24,331 bases of DNA from Proteobacteria bacterium UBA1844 (GTDB lineage Bacteria; Pseudomonadota; Gammaproteobacteria; Steroidobacterales; Woeseiaceae). Position numbers and translations under genes: made by a program. The stretch's first letter is position 1, and the number at the start of each line of letters is the position of its first letter. The stretch lies in NCBI GenBank assembly GCA_002338615.1, contig DDIS01000035.1, positions 1-24,331 on the forward strand, written 5' to 3'. Of this stretch, positions 16,139-23,076 are shown piece after piece. The notes under the pieces were generated by a model. It was not told where the DNA came from and ran no database searches. It saw only the letters and a list, made by a program, of their open reading frames with translations.

Positions 16139-17787
16139 GTGAGCTGAAGACTTCTTACGAGAGTCTTGCCGAATGGGCGCAAAGTACGCCGGATTGCTTG
16201 TTCCTTAGCCAACCCGTAAATGGCGAGGTGCGCGACTGGACATTCCGCGAAGCATTCGACGATGTCTCGCGCCTCGCCAACGCACTTCTTGAATCGGGGC
16301 TGGTTGCCGGCGACAAGGTCGCGATTCTTTCGAAGAATTGTGCCGAGTGGGTTCTGTCGGACATTGCACTGGCGATGGCGGGATTGATCTCCGTGCCCAT
16401 CTACCCGACCGCGGGTCCGAACATGATTGCCTATGTGATGCAACACAGTGAGGCGAAAGCCATCCTGGTTGGCAAGCTGGATGACGCTTCAGCAGCGGAG
16501 CGCGCATTGAGCGCGGATACGATTACGATAGGCTTTCCTTACGCTGGTATGACCTGCCAGCACGAATTGCAAGCGCTGATCGATGCGCATGAGCCATTGA
16601 TGAGACCGCACCGCCCGGCCAACGAAGATGGGATGACGATCCTCTATACATCGGGGAGTACAGGCCAGCCGAAAGGCGTTGTAATAAGTTACGGTGCCTA
16701 CCACTATGCTTGTACAACCACCGCAATGCTCAATGACGTGGTGCCCGAGGACCGCACGCTGTCTTATCTGCCACTTGCGCATATCACCGAGCGTACAGTC
16801 GTAGCCGGGCCGGCCATATTCAGCGGCACGAGTCTGTATTTTGTTGACACGATCGAGTCATTTCTTGATGACCTGAAACGCGCCCGTGCGACGACTTTCG
16901 TTTCCGTACCGCGACTATGGGTTCAGTTTCAGGCTGGCGTACATCGCCACATCGCGCCAGCGAAGCTGAACCTTCTGCTGGCAATTCCAATCGTTCGAAA
17001 GTTCGTCGCGCGCCGCGTACGGGAACGCCTGGGTCTGGATAATTGCCGGCTGCTTGGCTCCGGCAGTGCGCCAATTTCGCCGGACACCATACGCTGGTAC
17101 GAAAAAATTGGCGTGACCATCGGCGAAGGCTGGGGCATGAGTGAAACGAGCGGCTTGTCCTGTGCGAATATTCCATTCGATAGCAGAAAGGTTGGCACGA
17201 TCGGTACACCTCTACCCGGCACGGAAATGAAGTTGTCGAACGACGCTGAGATCCTGATACGCAGCCCGGGCCTGCTCACCGAGTACTACAAGCGGCCCGA
17301 CCTGACGGCCGAATCATTTACGGAAGATCACTTCTTTCGGACCGGTGACAAGGGCGAGTGGAATGAGAAATTGCAGGCCTTTCGAGTTACGGGTCGAGTG
17401 AAGGACCAGTTCAAATCAGCCAAGGGCAAATACGTCTCGCCGGTGCCCATTGAGAGCAAACTCGGGGGCAACCCGCTGATCGAACAAGTGTGCGTTATGG
17501 GTTCGGGCCTCCGGGCACCCGTTGCGGTGCTGGTGCCATCCGTATCCGCGACCGGCAGTGCGCGCGAAGTCATTCGCCGCAATCTTGCGGATTTGCTAAA
17601 CAACGTCAATGGCATGCTTGAATCACACGAAAAGCTGGCGCGGCTGTTCGTCGTCAGCGAACCATGGACGATTGAGAATGGATTGTTGACTCCGACACTG
17701 AAAATCAAGCGCGACTCGCTCGAAGAGAAGTACGCGACAATGATTGCGCGAGACGAGAATGAGCTGGTGGTATGGGCAGATGTGTAG
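16135..17787 (+). CDS. AMP-forming acyl-CoA synthetase/ligase
   Basis: A 550-residue ANL-superfamily adenylating enzyme that should activate a carboxylic acid, probably a long-chain fatty acid, with ATP and CoA. Motifs in order are the P-loop ILYTSGSTGQPKGV (about 169-182), EGWGMSETSG (about 330), FFRTGDKGE (about 401), the hinge VTGRVKDQFKSAKGKYVSPVPIE and the C-terminal LTPTLKIKR containing the catalytic lysine. No signal peptide; a hydrophobic stretch near LNLLLAIPIVRKFV may attach it to the membrane. The hinge and C-terminus resemble long-chain fatty acyl-CoA synthetases, but the chain length cannot be read from sequence. Its GTG start overlaps the stop of the YffB-like gene in GTGA, so it is translated from the same message as map-glnD-dapD. 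Confidence 0.85.
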   Translation: MSELKTSYESLAEWAQSTPDCLFLSQPVNGEVRDWTFREAFDDVSRLANALLESGLVAGDKVAILSKNCAEWVLSDIALAMAGLISVPIYPTAGPNMIAYVMQHSEAKAILVGKLDDASAAERALSADTITIGFPYAGMTCQHELQALIDAHEPLMRPHRPANEDGMTILYTSGSTGQPKGVVISYGAYHYACTTTAMLNDVVPEDRTLSYLPLAHITERTVVAGPAIFSGTSLYFVDTIESFLDDLKRARATTFVSVPRLWVQFQAGVHRHIAPAKLNLLLAIPIVRKFVARRVRERLGLDNCRLLGSGSAPISPDTIRWYEKIGVTIGEGWGMSETSGLSCANIPFDSRKVGTIGTPLPGTEMKLSNDAEILIRSPGLLTEYYKRPDLTAESFTEDHFFRTGDKGEWNEKLQAFRVTGRVKDQFKSAKGKYVSPVPIESKLGGNPLIEQVCVMGSGLRAPVAVLVPSVSATGSAREVIRRNLADLLNNVNGMLESHEKLARLFVVSEPWTIENGLLTPTLKIKRDSLEEKYATMIARDENELVVWADV

Positions 17788-18008
17788 CCTTTCCAGTTCG
17801 AGTTTTTATCTGCAATTTTTGACCGAACGAGTCTGAAATCGGGGTCCGGTTCAACTGCAATAGCAGTCGTTCGAATGACCAATTTTGGGTTAAACTCGGA
17901 GACCAGTGATGACCCATACCGGAAGTTCACTTTTTGCTGGGTTGACGTATTCGAGCGTCCGCTTTCCGGGCTGACAACGGTCGTCCTGCCAATATCCACT
18001 CATTTTAC

Positions 18009-18037
18009 TTGTTGCGTGGTGCGCAACGCGCTATACT
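18009..18037 (+). promoter_or_regulatory. higBA promoter with internal operator-like palindrome
   Basis: TTGTTG (18009-18014), a 17-base spacer and TATACT (18032-18037) form a good sigma-70 promoter. Between the two boxes lies an inverted repeat, GTTGCG and CGCAAC around five bases (18011-18027), placed where a bound HigA dimer would block RNA polymerase. The expected transcription start, 18043-18045, coincides with the higB GTG. Autoregulation by antitoxin is the rule for higBA operons; the specific operator is inferred. Confidence 0.55.
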
Positions 18038-18044
18038 CACTCAA

Positions 18045-18323
18045 GTGATCAAGTCATTCAAGCACAAGGGTCTCTGGCGGTATTTCGAAACCGGAACCAA
18101 GGCGGGGATCCAAGCCAAACATGCTGGTAGGTTGCGTTTACAGTTGGCCGCACTTGATACCGCGCAGGTCGTTGAGGATATGGACGTACCTGGTTATCGA
18201 CTCCACTCTCTCAAAGGACGGGCAAAAGATCGATGGTCGATCTGGGTTAGCGGCAATTGGCGGCTGACCTTCGAATTTAAAGATGGCAATGTGTACGTTT
18301 TGGACTATGAGGACTATCACTAA
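18045..18323 (+). CDS. higB: HigB-type mRNA interferase toxin (RelE superfamily)
   Basis: The 92-residue product is a close match to the HigB subfamily in which toxin precedes antitoxin: VIKSFKHKGLWRYFETG, then KAGIQAKHAGRLRLQLAALD, and the C-terminal SIWVSGNWRLTFEF followed by DYEDYH. These toxins cut mRNA on the ribosome. Conserved candidates for catalysis are H54, K57, R73 and the C-terminal His. The GTG at 18045 aligns with the family start; an in-frame TTG at 18009 would fall on the -35 box and is rejected. There is no ribosome site before the GTG, which fits a nearly leaderless message. It is one base before higA. The pair lies in accessory DNA between the lysine genes, and no truncation is visible. 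Confidence 0.93.
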   Translation: MIKSFKHKGLWRYFETGTKAGIQAKHAGRLRLQLAALDTAQVVEDMDVPGYRLHSLKGRAKDRWSIWVSGNWRLTFEFKDGNVYVLDYEDYH

Positions 18324-18324
18324 A

Positions 18325-18621
18325 ATGACTATGCACAATCCCCCGCACCCGGGCGAGTTTATCCGGGAAACATATATTGAGCCGTTTGATATTAGTATTC
18401 GGTCTCTTGCTGGGAGTCTGGGCGTGGCGGCATCGACGATCGCTCGTATTATTTCGGAGCGCAGTGCTATAAGCCCCGAGATGGCGTTACGTCTTTCCAA
18501 GGCACTGGGCCGCTCTCCGGAAAGCTGGTTGGCTATGCAACACAACTTCGATCTTTGGCAGGCAAAAAGAACGGCGAACCTCTCGGAAGTTCAGAAGATT
18601 CAGTTCGAAACAATCGCATAA
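18325..18621 (+). CDS. higA: HigA antitoxin (XRE-family helix-turn-helix)
   Basis: The 98-residue product begins MTMHNPPHPGEFIRETYIEP, the conserved HigA opening, followed by a helix-turn-helix domain (about residues 25-60: SIRSLAGSLGVAASTIARII and SERSAISPEMALRLSKALG) and a C-terminal helix SPESWLAMQHNFDLWQA that contacts the toxin. HigA binds HigB and represses the operon promoter. The gene starts one base after the higB stop; a second in-frame ATG two codons in is also possible. Upstream codons in this frame lie inside higB and are ignored. The palindrome between the promoter boxes upstream of higB is its likely binding site. Confidence 0.94.
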   Translation: MTMHNPPHPGEFIRETYIEPFDISIRSLAGSLGVAASTIARIISERSAISPEMALRLSKALGRSPESWLAMQHNFDLWQAKRTANLSEVQKIQFETIA

Positions 18622-18697
18622 AGACAAGATATTTTGTTTGCCGCAGTGGGCCGCTCATGGCCGACTGGCGAAGTTCATGTTGCCAATAACCGAAGCA

Positions 18698-18754
18698 CCG
18701 CTCGCCACAAAAGCCGTCAGTCAGAAACGGCGTTTGTGCGGTAACGTATTTTTC
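18698..18754 (+). terminator. Long imperfect hairpin followed by a T tract, downstream of higA
   Basis: The left arm CCGC, ACAAA, GCCGT (18698-18717, with a 5-base bulge) pairs with ACGGC, TTTGT, GCGG (18727-18741), giving 14 base pairs interrupted by a bulge and one A/G mismatch, around a 9-base loop. A stretch ending in TATTTTT (to 18753) follows after a few bases. This is a plausible terminator for higBA, about 75 bases after its stop, but the T tract is not directly adjacent to the stem. Confidence 0.35.
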
Positions 18755-18768
18755 AAGCTGCGCAATAT

Positions 18769-18784
18769 TCCTCCACGTGGAGGA
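18769..18784. repeat. 16-bp perfect palindrome
   Basis: TCCTCCACGTGGAGGA reads the same on both strands, with no central spacer. It could be a binding site for a dimeric regulator or a cruciform. It lies 32 bases from a second perfect palindrome (18817-18838) in a stretch with no convincing gene. Confidence 0.6.
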
Positions 18785-18816
18785 TTTCCCAGAATTTACT
18801 TTAAGTTTCGCGAATA

Positions 18817-18838
18817 GCCGCCTCCCGCGGGAGGCGGC
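18817..18838. repeat. 22-bp perfect GC-rich palindrome
   Basis: The half-site GCCGCCTCCCG is followed directly by its reverse complement, a perfect 22-bp palindrome with CpG-rich centre. No T tract follows on either strand, so it is not an obvious intrinsic terminator. REP-like element, regulator site or cruciform are all possible. Confidence 0.6.
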
Positions 18839-19257
18839 CTACCGAAATGACGTGGAGACAGGGCTGATTCTGGCCGAACTGAGGCGATCGCCTCGATTGA
18901 GCTCGAATGACCGCTGCCGACCCCAACTGGACTGTCGTCATTTTGCGCTGAACATGTGTTGAGATCGCATCCAATGGTCAAATTCTTCATTGTCGCCTTC
19001 GGACTCGGGCTCTTTCTGCCAGGAATAGCGAGACGCGCTGAAGACGGACAGAGTACTTCGTGCGCGTCAGAGTACTTATTCAAATTCGCGAAACCAATCA
19101 GAGACTTGCCCATTTTCGCGTCTGAGTCGGTTCCGGCCAGGATAAATATGCGAGAGAAAACCACATTTCCATCGGCAGCAAGGTCATTCCAACGCCCAAC
19201 GCATTCAGAAATATCTAGTACGTCTTCGCTTGCGGTTGGCGAGCACAACAGGACTTG
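18839..19257. other. Intergenic stretch with no convincing gene
   Basis: Together with 18622-18838 this makes about 636 bases between higA and the cupin gene. Short open frames exist on both strands (for example 18974-19261 plus, which begins with a hydrophobic stretch). None has a good ribosome site, a recognised domain or neighbours that support it. Base composition is more AT-rich than in the core genes. I see it as accessory or decayed DNA. Confidence 0.5.
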
Positions 19258-19602
19258 CTAGAACTCCAGGTACGCCTTACGGACCTTTTCAATAACATGG
19301 CTTTCGCCCCGCCACCCCTTTTTGAGAGTGATCATGTCACCGGCCCGTAGCTCGTAGATATCGCCCAATTCTCCTGTCAGGATCCAGTGACCTTCGAGAA
19401 TAAAGCACATTTCGTGACTTGAGCGCGCAAGTTGGTAGAAACCGGGCGTGCACTCCCAGATTCCGTTTTCGTGGCCTTGATCATCGGAGAAGTAAACCTT
19501 GCCGTAGGTGTGCGGCGCCGTGCCATTCAAAGGGTGCGGGTGCGCGCCCCAGTCTTCCAAATCGTCCACATCAATCGCGTGCGGAACAAAGGGTAAGGTC
19601 AT
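19258..19602 (-). CDS. Small cupin-domain protein (Cupin_3/DUF861-like)
   Basis: A 114-residue single-domain cupin. The segment ENGIWECTPGFYQLARSSHEMCFILEGHWILTGE is laid out like the Cupin_3 (EutQ/DUF861) family, in which the tryptophan-glutamate-cysteine-threonine-proline-glycine run precedes a conserved E...LEG motif; YELRAGDMITLKKGWRG is the second cupin motif. The full histidine set of metal-dependent cupins is not evident, so metal binding is uncertain. The ATG at 19600-19602 has a strong AGGAG ribosome site with 9-base spacing, supporting a real gene. It stands alone on the minus strand, beside an IS remnant and a possible gene fragment. The substrate is unknown. Confidence 0.75.
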   Translation of the reverse strand: MTLPFVPHAIDVDDLEDWGAHPHPLNGTAPHTYGKVYFSDDQGHENGIWECTPGFYQLARSSHEMCFILEGHWILTGELGDIYELRAGDMITLKKGWRGESHVIEKVRKAYLEF

Positions 19603-19626
19603 GCTCAGGTCTCCTGTCTGTTCGAT

Positions 19627-19758
19627 CTACTGGTTTGGCTCTTTGGCCGATATGGTTTGTCGGGCTTTTCGTGCCGCGGAAAAGACAAAAGCAGCCTCCA
19701 GAATCACAAGCAGACTGTAGGCCAGCACGGCGAAGTCGATGAAATCGAGCCGACCCGA
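19627..19758 (-). pseudogene. Possible C-terminal fragment of a membrane protein
   Basis: Directly upstream of the cupin gene the minus strand is open for 43 codons ending at a TAG (19627). The peptide reads LDFIDFAVLAYSLLVILEA and then FVFSAARKARQ, a single hydrophobic helix with a basic cytoplasmic-like tail, as at the C-terminus of a transporter. There is no start codon with a ribosome site, and a TGA precedes it. It may be the remains of a gene cut by the neighbouring IS element. I cannot name the family; chance is possible. Confidence 0.25.
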
Positions 19759-19864
19759 TCAAACCAGACAGTGCCTGCCCGCCACCGTAAATCCGTCCGC
19801 AACAATGGCTAACAGTATTGCAAGACGCCAAATCGGAGTCTACCATTATTGAACATACATTCAG

Positions 19865-20222
19865 TCAATTTTGCGAATTATGGCACAGTTCAGAAGTAAC
19901 ATTTCTAACGATCTCTACCTGGCGTCGGAACATGGCGGGTGGTGTTTTTTTCAAGCTATCGTGCGGTCTCTCTTCGTTGTATTCGATGATCCAGGCTCGC
20001 GTAATTTTTCTGACTTGCCGTAACGATTCGAACATGTAGGCATTCGGCGCCTCATGTCGATACGTCCGGTTGAAGTGTTCGATGTGCGAGTCCTGGTTTG
20101 GTTTCCCTGGCTCGATCTAGCTAAGCCTCATGCCCCCCTCTGTCAGGATAGTTGTCCACCCGTATCGCACCCGGCTTGCCGCGCCATTTGATGAGACGAT
20201 CCAAGGCCCGTGCGTGGTCGAC
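19865..20222 (-). pseudogene. Broken IS3-family transposase (OrfB C-terminal remnant)
   Basis: The minus strand encodes pieces of an IS3-family integrase-core transposase in two frames. From 20222 to 20121 one frame reads VDHARALDRLIKWRGKPGAI and RVDN before a TAG, covering the region with the second catalytic Asp. From 20116 to the TGA at 19865 another frame reads EPGKPNQDSHIEHFNRTYR, then WIIEYNEERPHDSLKKTPP, with the catalytic Glu in IEHFN and the typical C-terminal signature. About 40 bases between the two blocks, and everything before VDHAR including the first Asp, are missing. The element is therefore frameshifted, internally deleted and N-terminally truncated, and cannot be active. No terminal inverted repeats are recognisable. 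It marks past insertion in this stretch. Confidence 0.88.
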
Positions 20223-20304
20223 CAGAAAGCAGGCAACCAAGTGGTAAGCTGCTGACATTCTGCAGGTGGACCAAGCAGCCACTCGCAATTTTGCTGGTAA
20301 TCCA

Positions 20305-21033
20305 ATGGCACACTTAGTGAACAGATTTGGCCAACCTGTTGGCCCCGAAGTTACAGGATGGGAAGGCGTTGAGCGCCCGCCGCACGAACCTATTGCAGGG
20401 CGATTTTGCCGAATCGAGCCGCTAAGTACGAACTCGCACGGCGACGAACTCTACGAGGCGTTTGCAGACGACGTAGATGGGATACTCTGGACATACATGT
20501 TTGTCGGACCTTTCGAATCCAGGGACGTTTTTTGTGCCTGGATTGACGCCGCGTGTGAATCCGACGATCCACTATTTCATGCGATAATTGATGCGTCCAC
20601 GGACAAAGCTGTTGGGATCGCCTCATACCTGCGTATCCAGCCGGACGTAGGCGTCATGGAGGTAGGCAATATTACATACTCTACGCGGCTTCAGCGGACG
20701 CCAATGGCAACGGAAGCAATGTATTTGATGATGGCGCGAGCTTTTGATGAACTCGGATACAGGCGTTACGAATGGAAGTGCGATGCCCTCAATGCTGCAT
20801 CGTGTAAAGCGGCCGCGAGACTGGGGTTCAAATTTGATGGAATCTTCGAACAGGCTATCGTTTACAAAGGGCGGAATCGTGATACAGCGTGGTACTCGGT
20901 ACTCGACCGAAACTGGCCTCACCTAAAGAACGCATACAAAAGTTGGCTCGATCCAAGCAATTTCGACGAGCATGGAACTCAGAGGCAAAAACTTCAGCAT
21001 TTCATTTTACCGACGCGCGATTTTACAGAATAG
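20305..21033 (+). CDS. GNAT-family N-acetyltransferase (RimJ/RimL-like)
   Basis: A 242-residue acetyltransferase of the Acetyltransf_3 type. The N-terminus MAHLVNRFGQPVGPEV and the following EPIAGRFCRIEPL resemble a common subfamily of uncharacterised proteins. The core includes DGILWTYMFVGPFES, the beta-4 segment IASYLRIQPDVGVMEVGNI, the acetyl-CoA-binding area LQRTPMATEAMYLMM and the NAASCKAAARLGFKFDGIF segment typical of RimL-like enzymes, which acetylate amino groups of proteins, peptides or small molecules. The substrate is unknown. The ATG at 20305 matches the family start; an in-frame GTG at 20266 would add 13 residues without similarity. Lies next to the broken IS and is more AT-rich than the core genes, suggesting horizontal arrival. 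No partner gene is visible. Confidence 0.85.
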   Translation: MAHLVNRFGQPVGPEVTGWEGVERPPHEPIAGRFCRIEPLSTNSHGDELYEAFADDVDGILWTYMFVGPFESRDVFCAWIDAACESDDPLFHAIIDASTDKAVGIASYLRIQPDVGVMEVGNITYSTRLQRTPMATEAMYLMMARAFDELGYRRYEWKCDALNAASCKAAARLGFKFDGIFEQAIVYKGRNRDTAWYSVLDRNWPHLKNAYKSWLDPSNFDEHGTQRQKLQHFILPTRDFTE

Positions 21034-21177
21034 ATATGCAAAAGGAGAACCAGGCAGCGCGGTGAGCGATTCACCGATGTTCTGGGCGGGACGGAATGCG
21101 CGCTGACGGATCAGTAGCTATGTCTAATCGCATCTGAACTGGATCGAACAAGTTTACGAGTAAATATCGAGGAACCA

Positions 21178-22932
21178 ATGAAAAGGACGATACGGAAACC
21201 TACGGCGTTGCAAACAGGGCTGCGCGCCCTCGCCTGCGCTTTTATTTTGTCGGTCTGCAGTTCGGCGTTGGCCGATTTGAGCGCGCCGGCAGCCGAAGTC
21301 ATTGTCAACGAGCTTTCTGGCAAGACCCAGGACAACTTCAGCAGTTTCCTGGCGGCGGTTGCGAAGCTGGACGCGGCAAAGGACCTCGACATCAGGACGC
21401 TGCAGAAGGGCTTCCGCGACGAGCATAGCCTGACAGACTCGCAGCGTAACAACGTCTACCATCTGCTCGGCATTTACGCACGCCTGAAATACGGCGACGA
21501 GGCCATCCAGACGCTCGCAAAGCTTGTCGCTATCCCGACCTTCGAGGTCGAGTCGCTGCCGCAATATGAAAACCCCGAATTTCTGCGTTTCGGTGCCACC
21601 CTCGGGCGTATCGCAAAAGATTTCGGCCTCGAATTCCGTGACGTCGACGACCGGGTCTACGAAGTCTCGCTCGGCAAACCACGCGGTGAACTAATCGGTC
21701 TGCATGCACATGCTGACGTCGTGCCCGTTAATCCAAGTCTGTGGGTCCTTCCGGACGGCACGCAGCTTGACCCCTTCGTGATGACGCGGATAGGTGATCG
21801 CCTCTACGGTCGCGGCACGCAGGACGACAAGAACGGCATCGTCGTTGCCCTGTACGCAATGCGCGCGGTCCAGGACGAGGAGCTGCCGCTCCTGCGCCAT
21901 TTCCGCTTGCTGGTGGATACGCGCGAGGAAACCGGCGGCGAATCCATCCCCTGGTACTTCAAGACCAATCCCGTGCCGGACTACAACATTGCGCTGGACG
22001 GTGATTATCCCGTGGTCATTGCCGAGAAAGCATACGGCACGGTCATGGCCAGCTTTCCGGTCCGCGCATCGGCCGTGGAAGGCGCAGTCGTTATCGACAT
22101 GACTGGCGGTTTGGCGACGAACCAGATTCCGGCGCAGGCCACCGTGTGGATTCAGAGCCACGCGCCCGCCGATCTGATTGCGTCGTTGAACGCGAAAGGC
22201 GCCCAATTTGCTGCCACGCATGGCGGCAACTTTAGCGTGCGTGCGAGCGAGGATGAGCGCGGCGTGCGCCTGGACGTGCTTGGTGTATCAGCGCATTCGT
22301 CGGCACCCGAATCCGGTATTAACCCCGTGTCACGAATGTTCGCGCTGCTGGACACGCTGCACACGGAGGGCGTCCTCGAGAGCAACCAGTTCACCGACGC
22401 CGCCAGCTATGCCACCGCGAACTGGGGCCTGGACTATTTTGGTACCCGCGCGGGCATCGCGTACTCGGACGCGTTCATGGGGCCGTTAACCGCGGCGCAG
22501 ACCTTCGTGTCCAGCGACGAAGTCAGGTTACGCACAGCCGTCAACCTGCGCATGCCGATTGGCCGCAATCCCGGCGAGCTGGCTGCGGGACTGCGCACGA
22601 ACCTCGAGGATTGGGCCTCCAGCCAGCGCATGGACGTGACGTTTGATATCACCACCGGCGAACCCATGTACCGCAATCCGGAGGGTGCATGGGTCAACGC
22701 GTTGCTCGACGTCGCGGTGCACAATCTCGGCGTTCCACGCGAGTTTGGCTCGTCTGCTGGCGGCACCTCAATTCATGATTTGCCGAACGGCGTGCAATTC
22801 GGCCTCGCTATGCCCAACGAGAAGTACACGGGTCACAACGCAAATGAATTCAAGTCGGTGCATCAATTCCTGCTCGATCTGTCCATAGTTACCGAGATGA
22901 TCGCGCGTTTGGGCGGCATGCCGACGATGTGA
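21178..22932 (+). CDS. Exported M20-family dipeptidase (PepV/Sapep-like)
   Basis: A 584-residue metallopeptidase with a signal peptide (residues 1-32, cleavage predicted after SALA), so it acts in the periplasm or outside. The M20 domain starts about residue 105. Two-metal ligands seen are H178 and D180 (LHAHADVVP), D216 (GRGTQDDKNG), the pair E250-E251 (DTREETGGES), D274 (ALDGDYPV) and a late His (TGHNANEFK, about 552), the pattern of PepV-type dipeptidases. Residues 33-104 form a helical region upstream of the catalytic domain that PepV lacks. The ATG has AGGA just upstream. The gene stands alone and ends beside a REPIN. It is paralogous in fold to dapE, its neighbour, but not in function. 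Peptide specificity is unknown. Confidence 0.87.
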   Translation: MKRTIRKPTALQTGLRALACAFILSVCSSALADLSAPAAEVIVNELSGKTQDNFSSFLAAVAKLDAAKDLDIRTLQKGFRDEHSLTDSQRNNVYHLLGIYARLKYGDEAIQTLAKLVAIPTFEVESLPQYENPEFLRFGATLGRIAKDFGLEFRDVDDRVYEVSLGKPRGELIGLHAHADVVPVNPSLWVLPDGTQLDPFVMTRIGDRLYGRGTQDDKNGIVVALYAMRAVQDEELPLLRHFRLLVDTREETGGESIPWYFKTNPVPDYNIALDGDYPVVIAEKAYGTVMASFPVRASAVEGAVVIDMTGGLATNQIPAQATVWIQSHAPADLIASLNAKGAQFAATHGGNFSVRASEDERGVRLDVLGVSAHSSAPESGINPVSRMFALLDTLHTEGVLESNQFTDAASYATANWGLDYFGTRAGIAYSDAFMGPLTAAQTFVSSDEVRLRTAVNLRMPIGRNPGELAAGLRTNLEDWASSQRMDVTFDITTGEPMYRNPEGAWVNALLDVAVHNLGVPREFGSSAGGTSIHDLPNGVQFGLAMPNEKYTGHNANEFKSVHQFLLDLSIVTEMIARLGGMPTM

Positions 22933-22934
22933 CG

Positions 22935-23030
22935 GCGGCCTAAAATACACCCCGTAGGAGCGCCATCCTGGCGCGATCCACCTTGATTCGCGGCTGGAAG
23001 CCGCTCCTACGGGGTGTATTTTCACGCCGC
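22935..23030. repeat. Outer inverted repeat enclosing a REPIN
   Basis: GCGGC, two bases, AAAATACACCCC (22942-22953) on the left pairs with GGGGTGTATTTT (23011-23022), three bases, GCCGC on the right. Together with the first 9 bases of each REP, the perfectly matched part is 21 bp per arm (22942-22962 and 23002-23022). The outer 12-bp arms are not part of the REP sequence itself, so the REPIN appears to sit at the exact centre of a second palindrome, which could have been the terminator of the M20 peptidase gene. Confidence 0.7.
22954..23010. repeat. REPIN: two inverted GTAG-type REP sequences
   Basis: Both ends read GTAGGAGCG going inward. Each REP has its own hairpin: GCGCCA-TCC-TGGCGC (22960-22974) and GCGGCT-GGA-AGCCGC (22990-23004). 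The two stems differ from each other by compensating changes, so pairing is kept within each REP. GTAG-headed REPs are spread by RAYT-type (REP-associated tyrosine) transposases in Pseudomonas, Stenotrophomonas and relatives; no such gene is in the window. Confidence 0.85.
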
Positions 23031-23076
23031 AGCGCATTTACTGGCTATACACTTCTTCAATACATTCAGGTAGACG

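Noticed and set aside
17328..17999. Long open frame on the minus strand opposite the acyl-CoA synthetase
   Set aside because: Shadow of a well-supported plus-strand gene; no domain and no ribosome site.
19049..19077. Direct repeat of CAGAGTACTT, two copies with a 19-base period
   Set aside because: Only two copies, and the core AGTACT is itself palindromic; chance is a sufficient explanation. No array.
18796..19248. 150-codon minus-strand frame starting with TTG
   Set aside because: Runs through the 22-bp palindrome, has no recognised domain and no ribosome site.
18974..19261. 95-codon plus-strand frame with a signal-like N-terminus
   Set aside because: Weak ribosome site, no recognised family, and the region after the hydrophobic start has no protein-like pattern; a minus-strand frame of similar length overlaps it.
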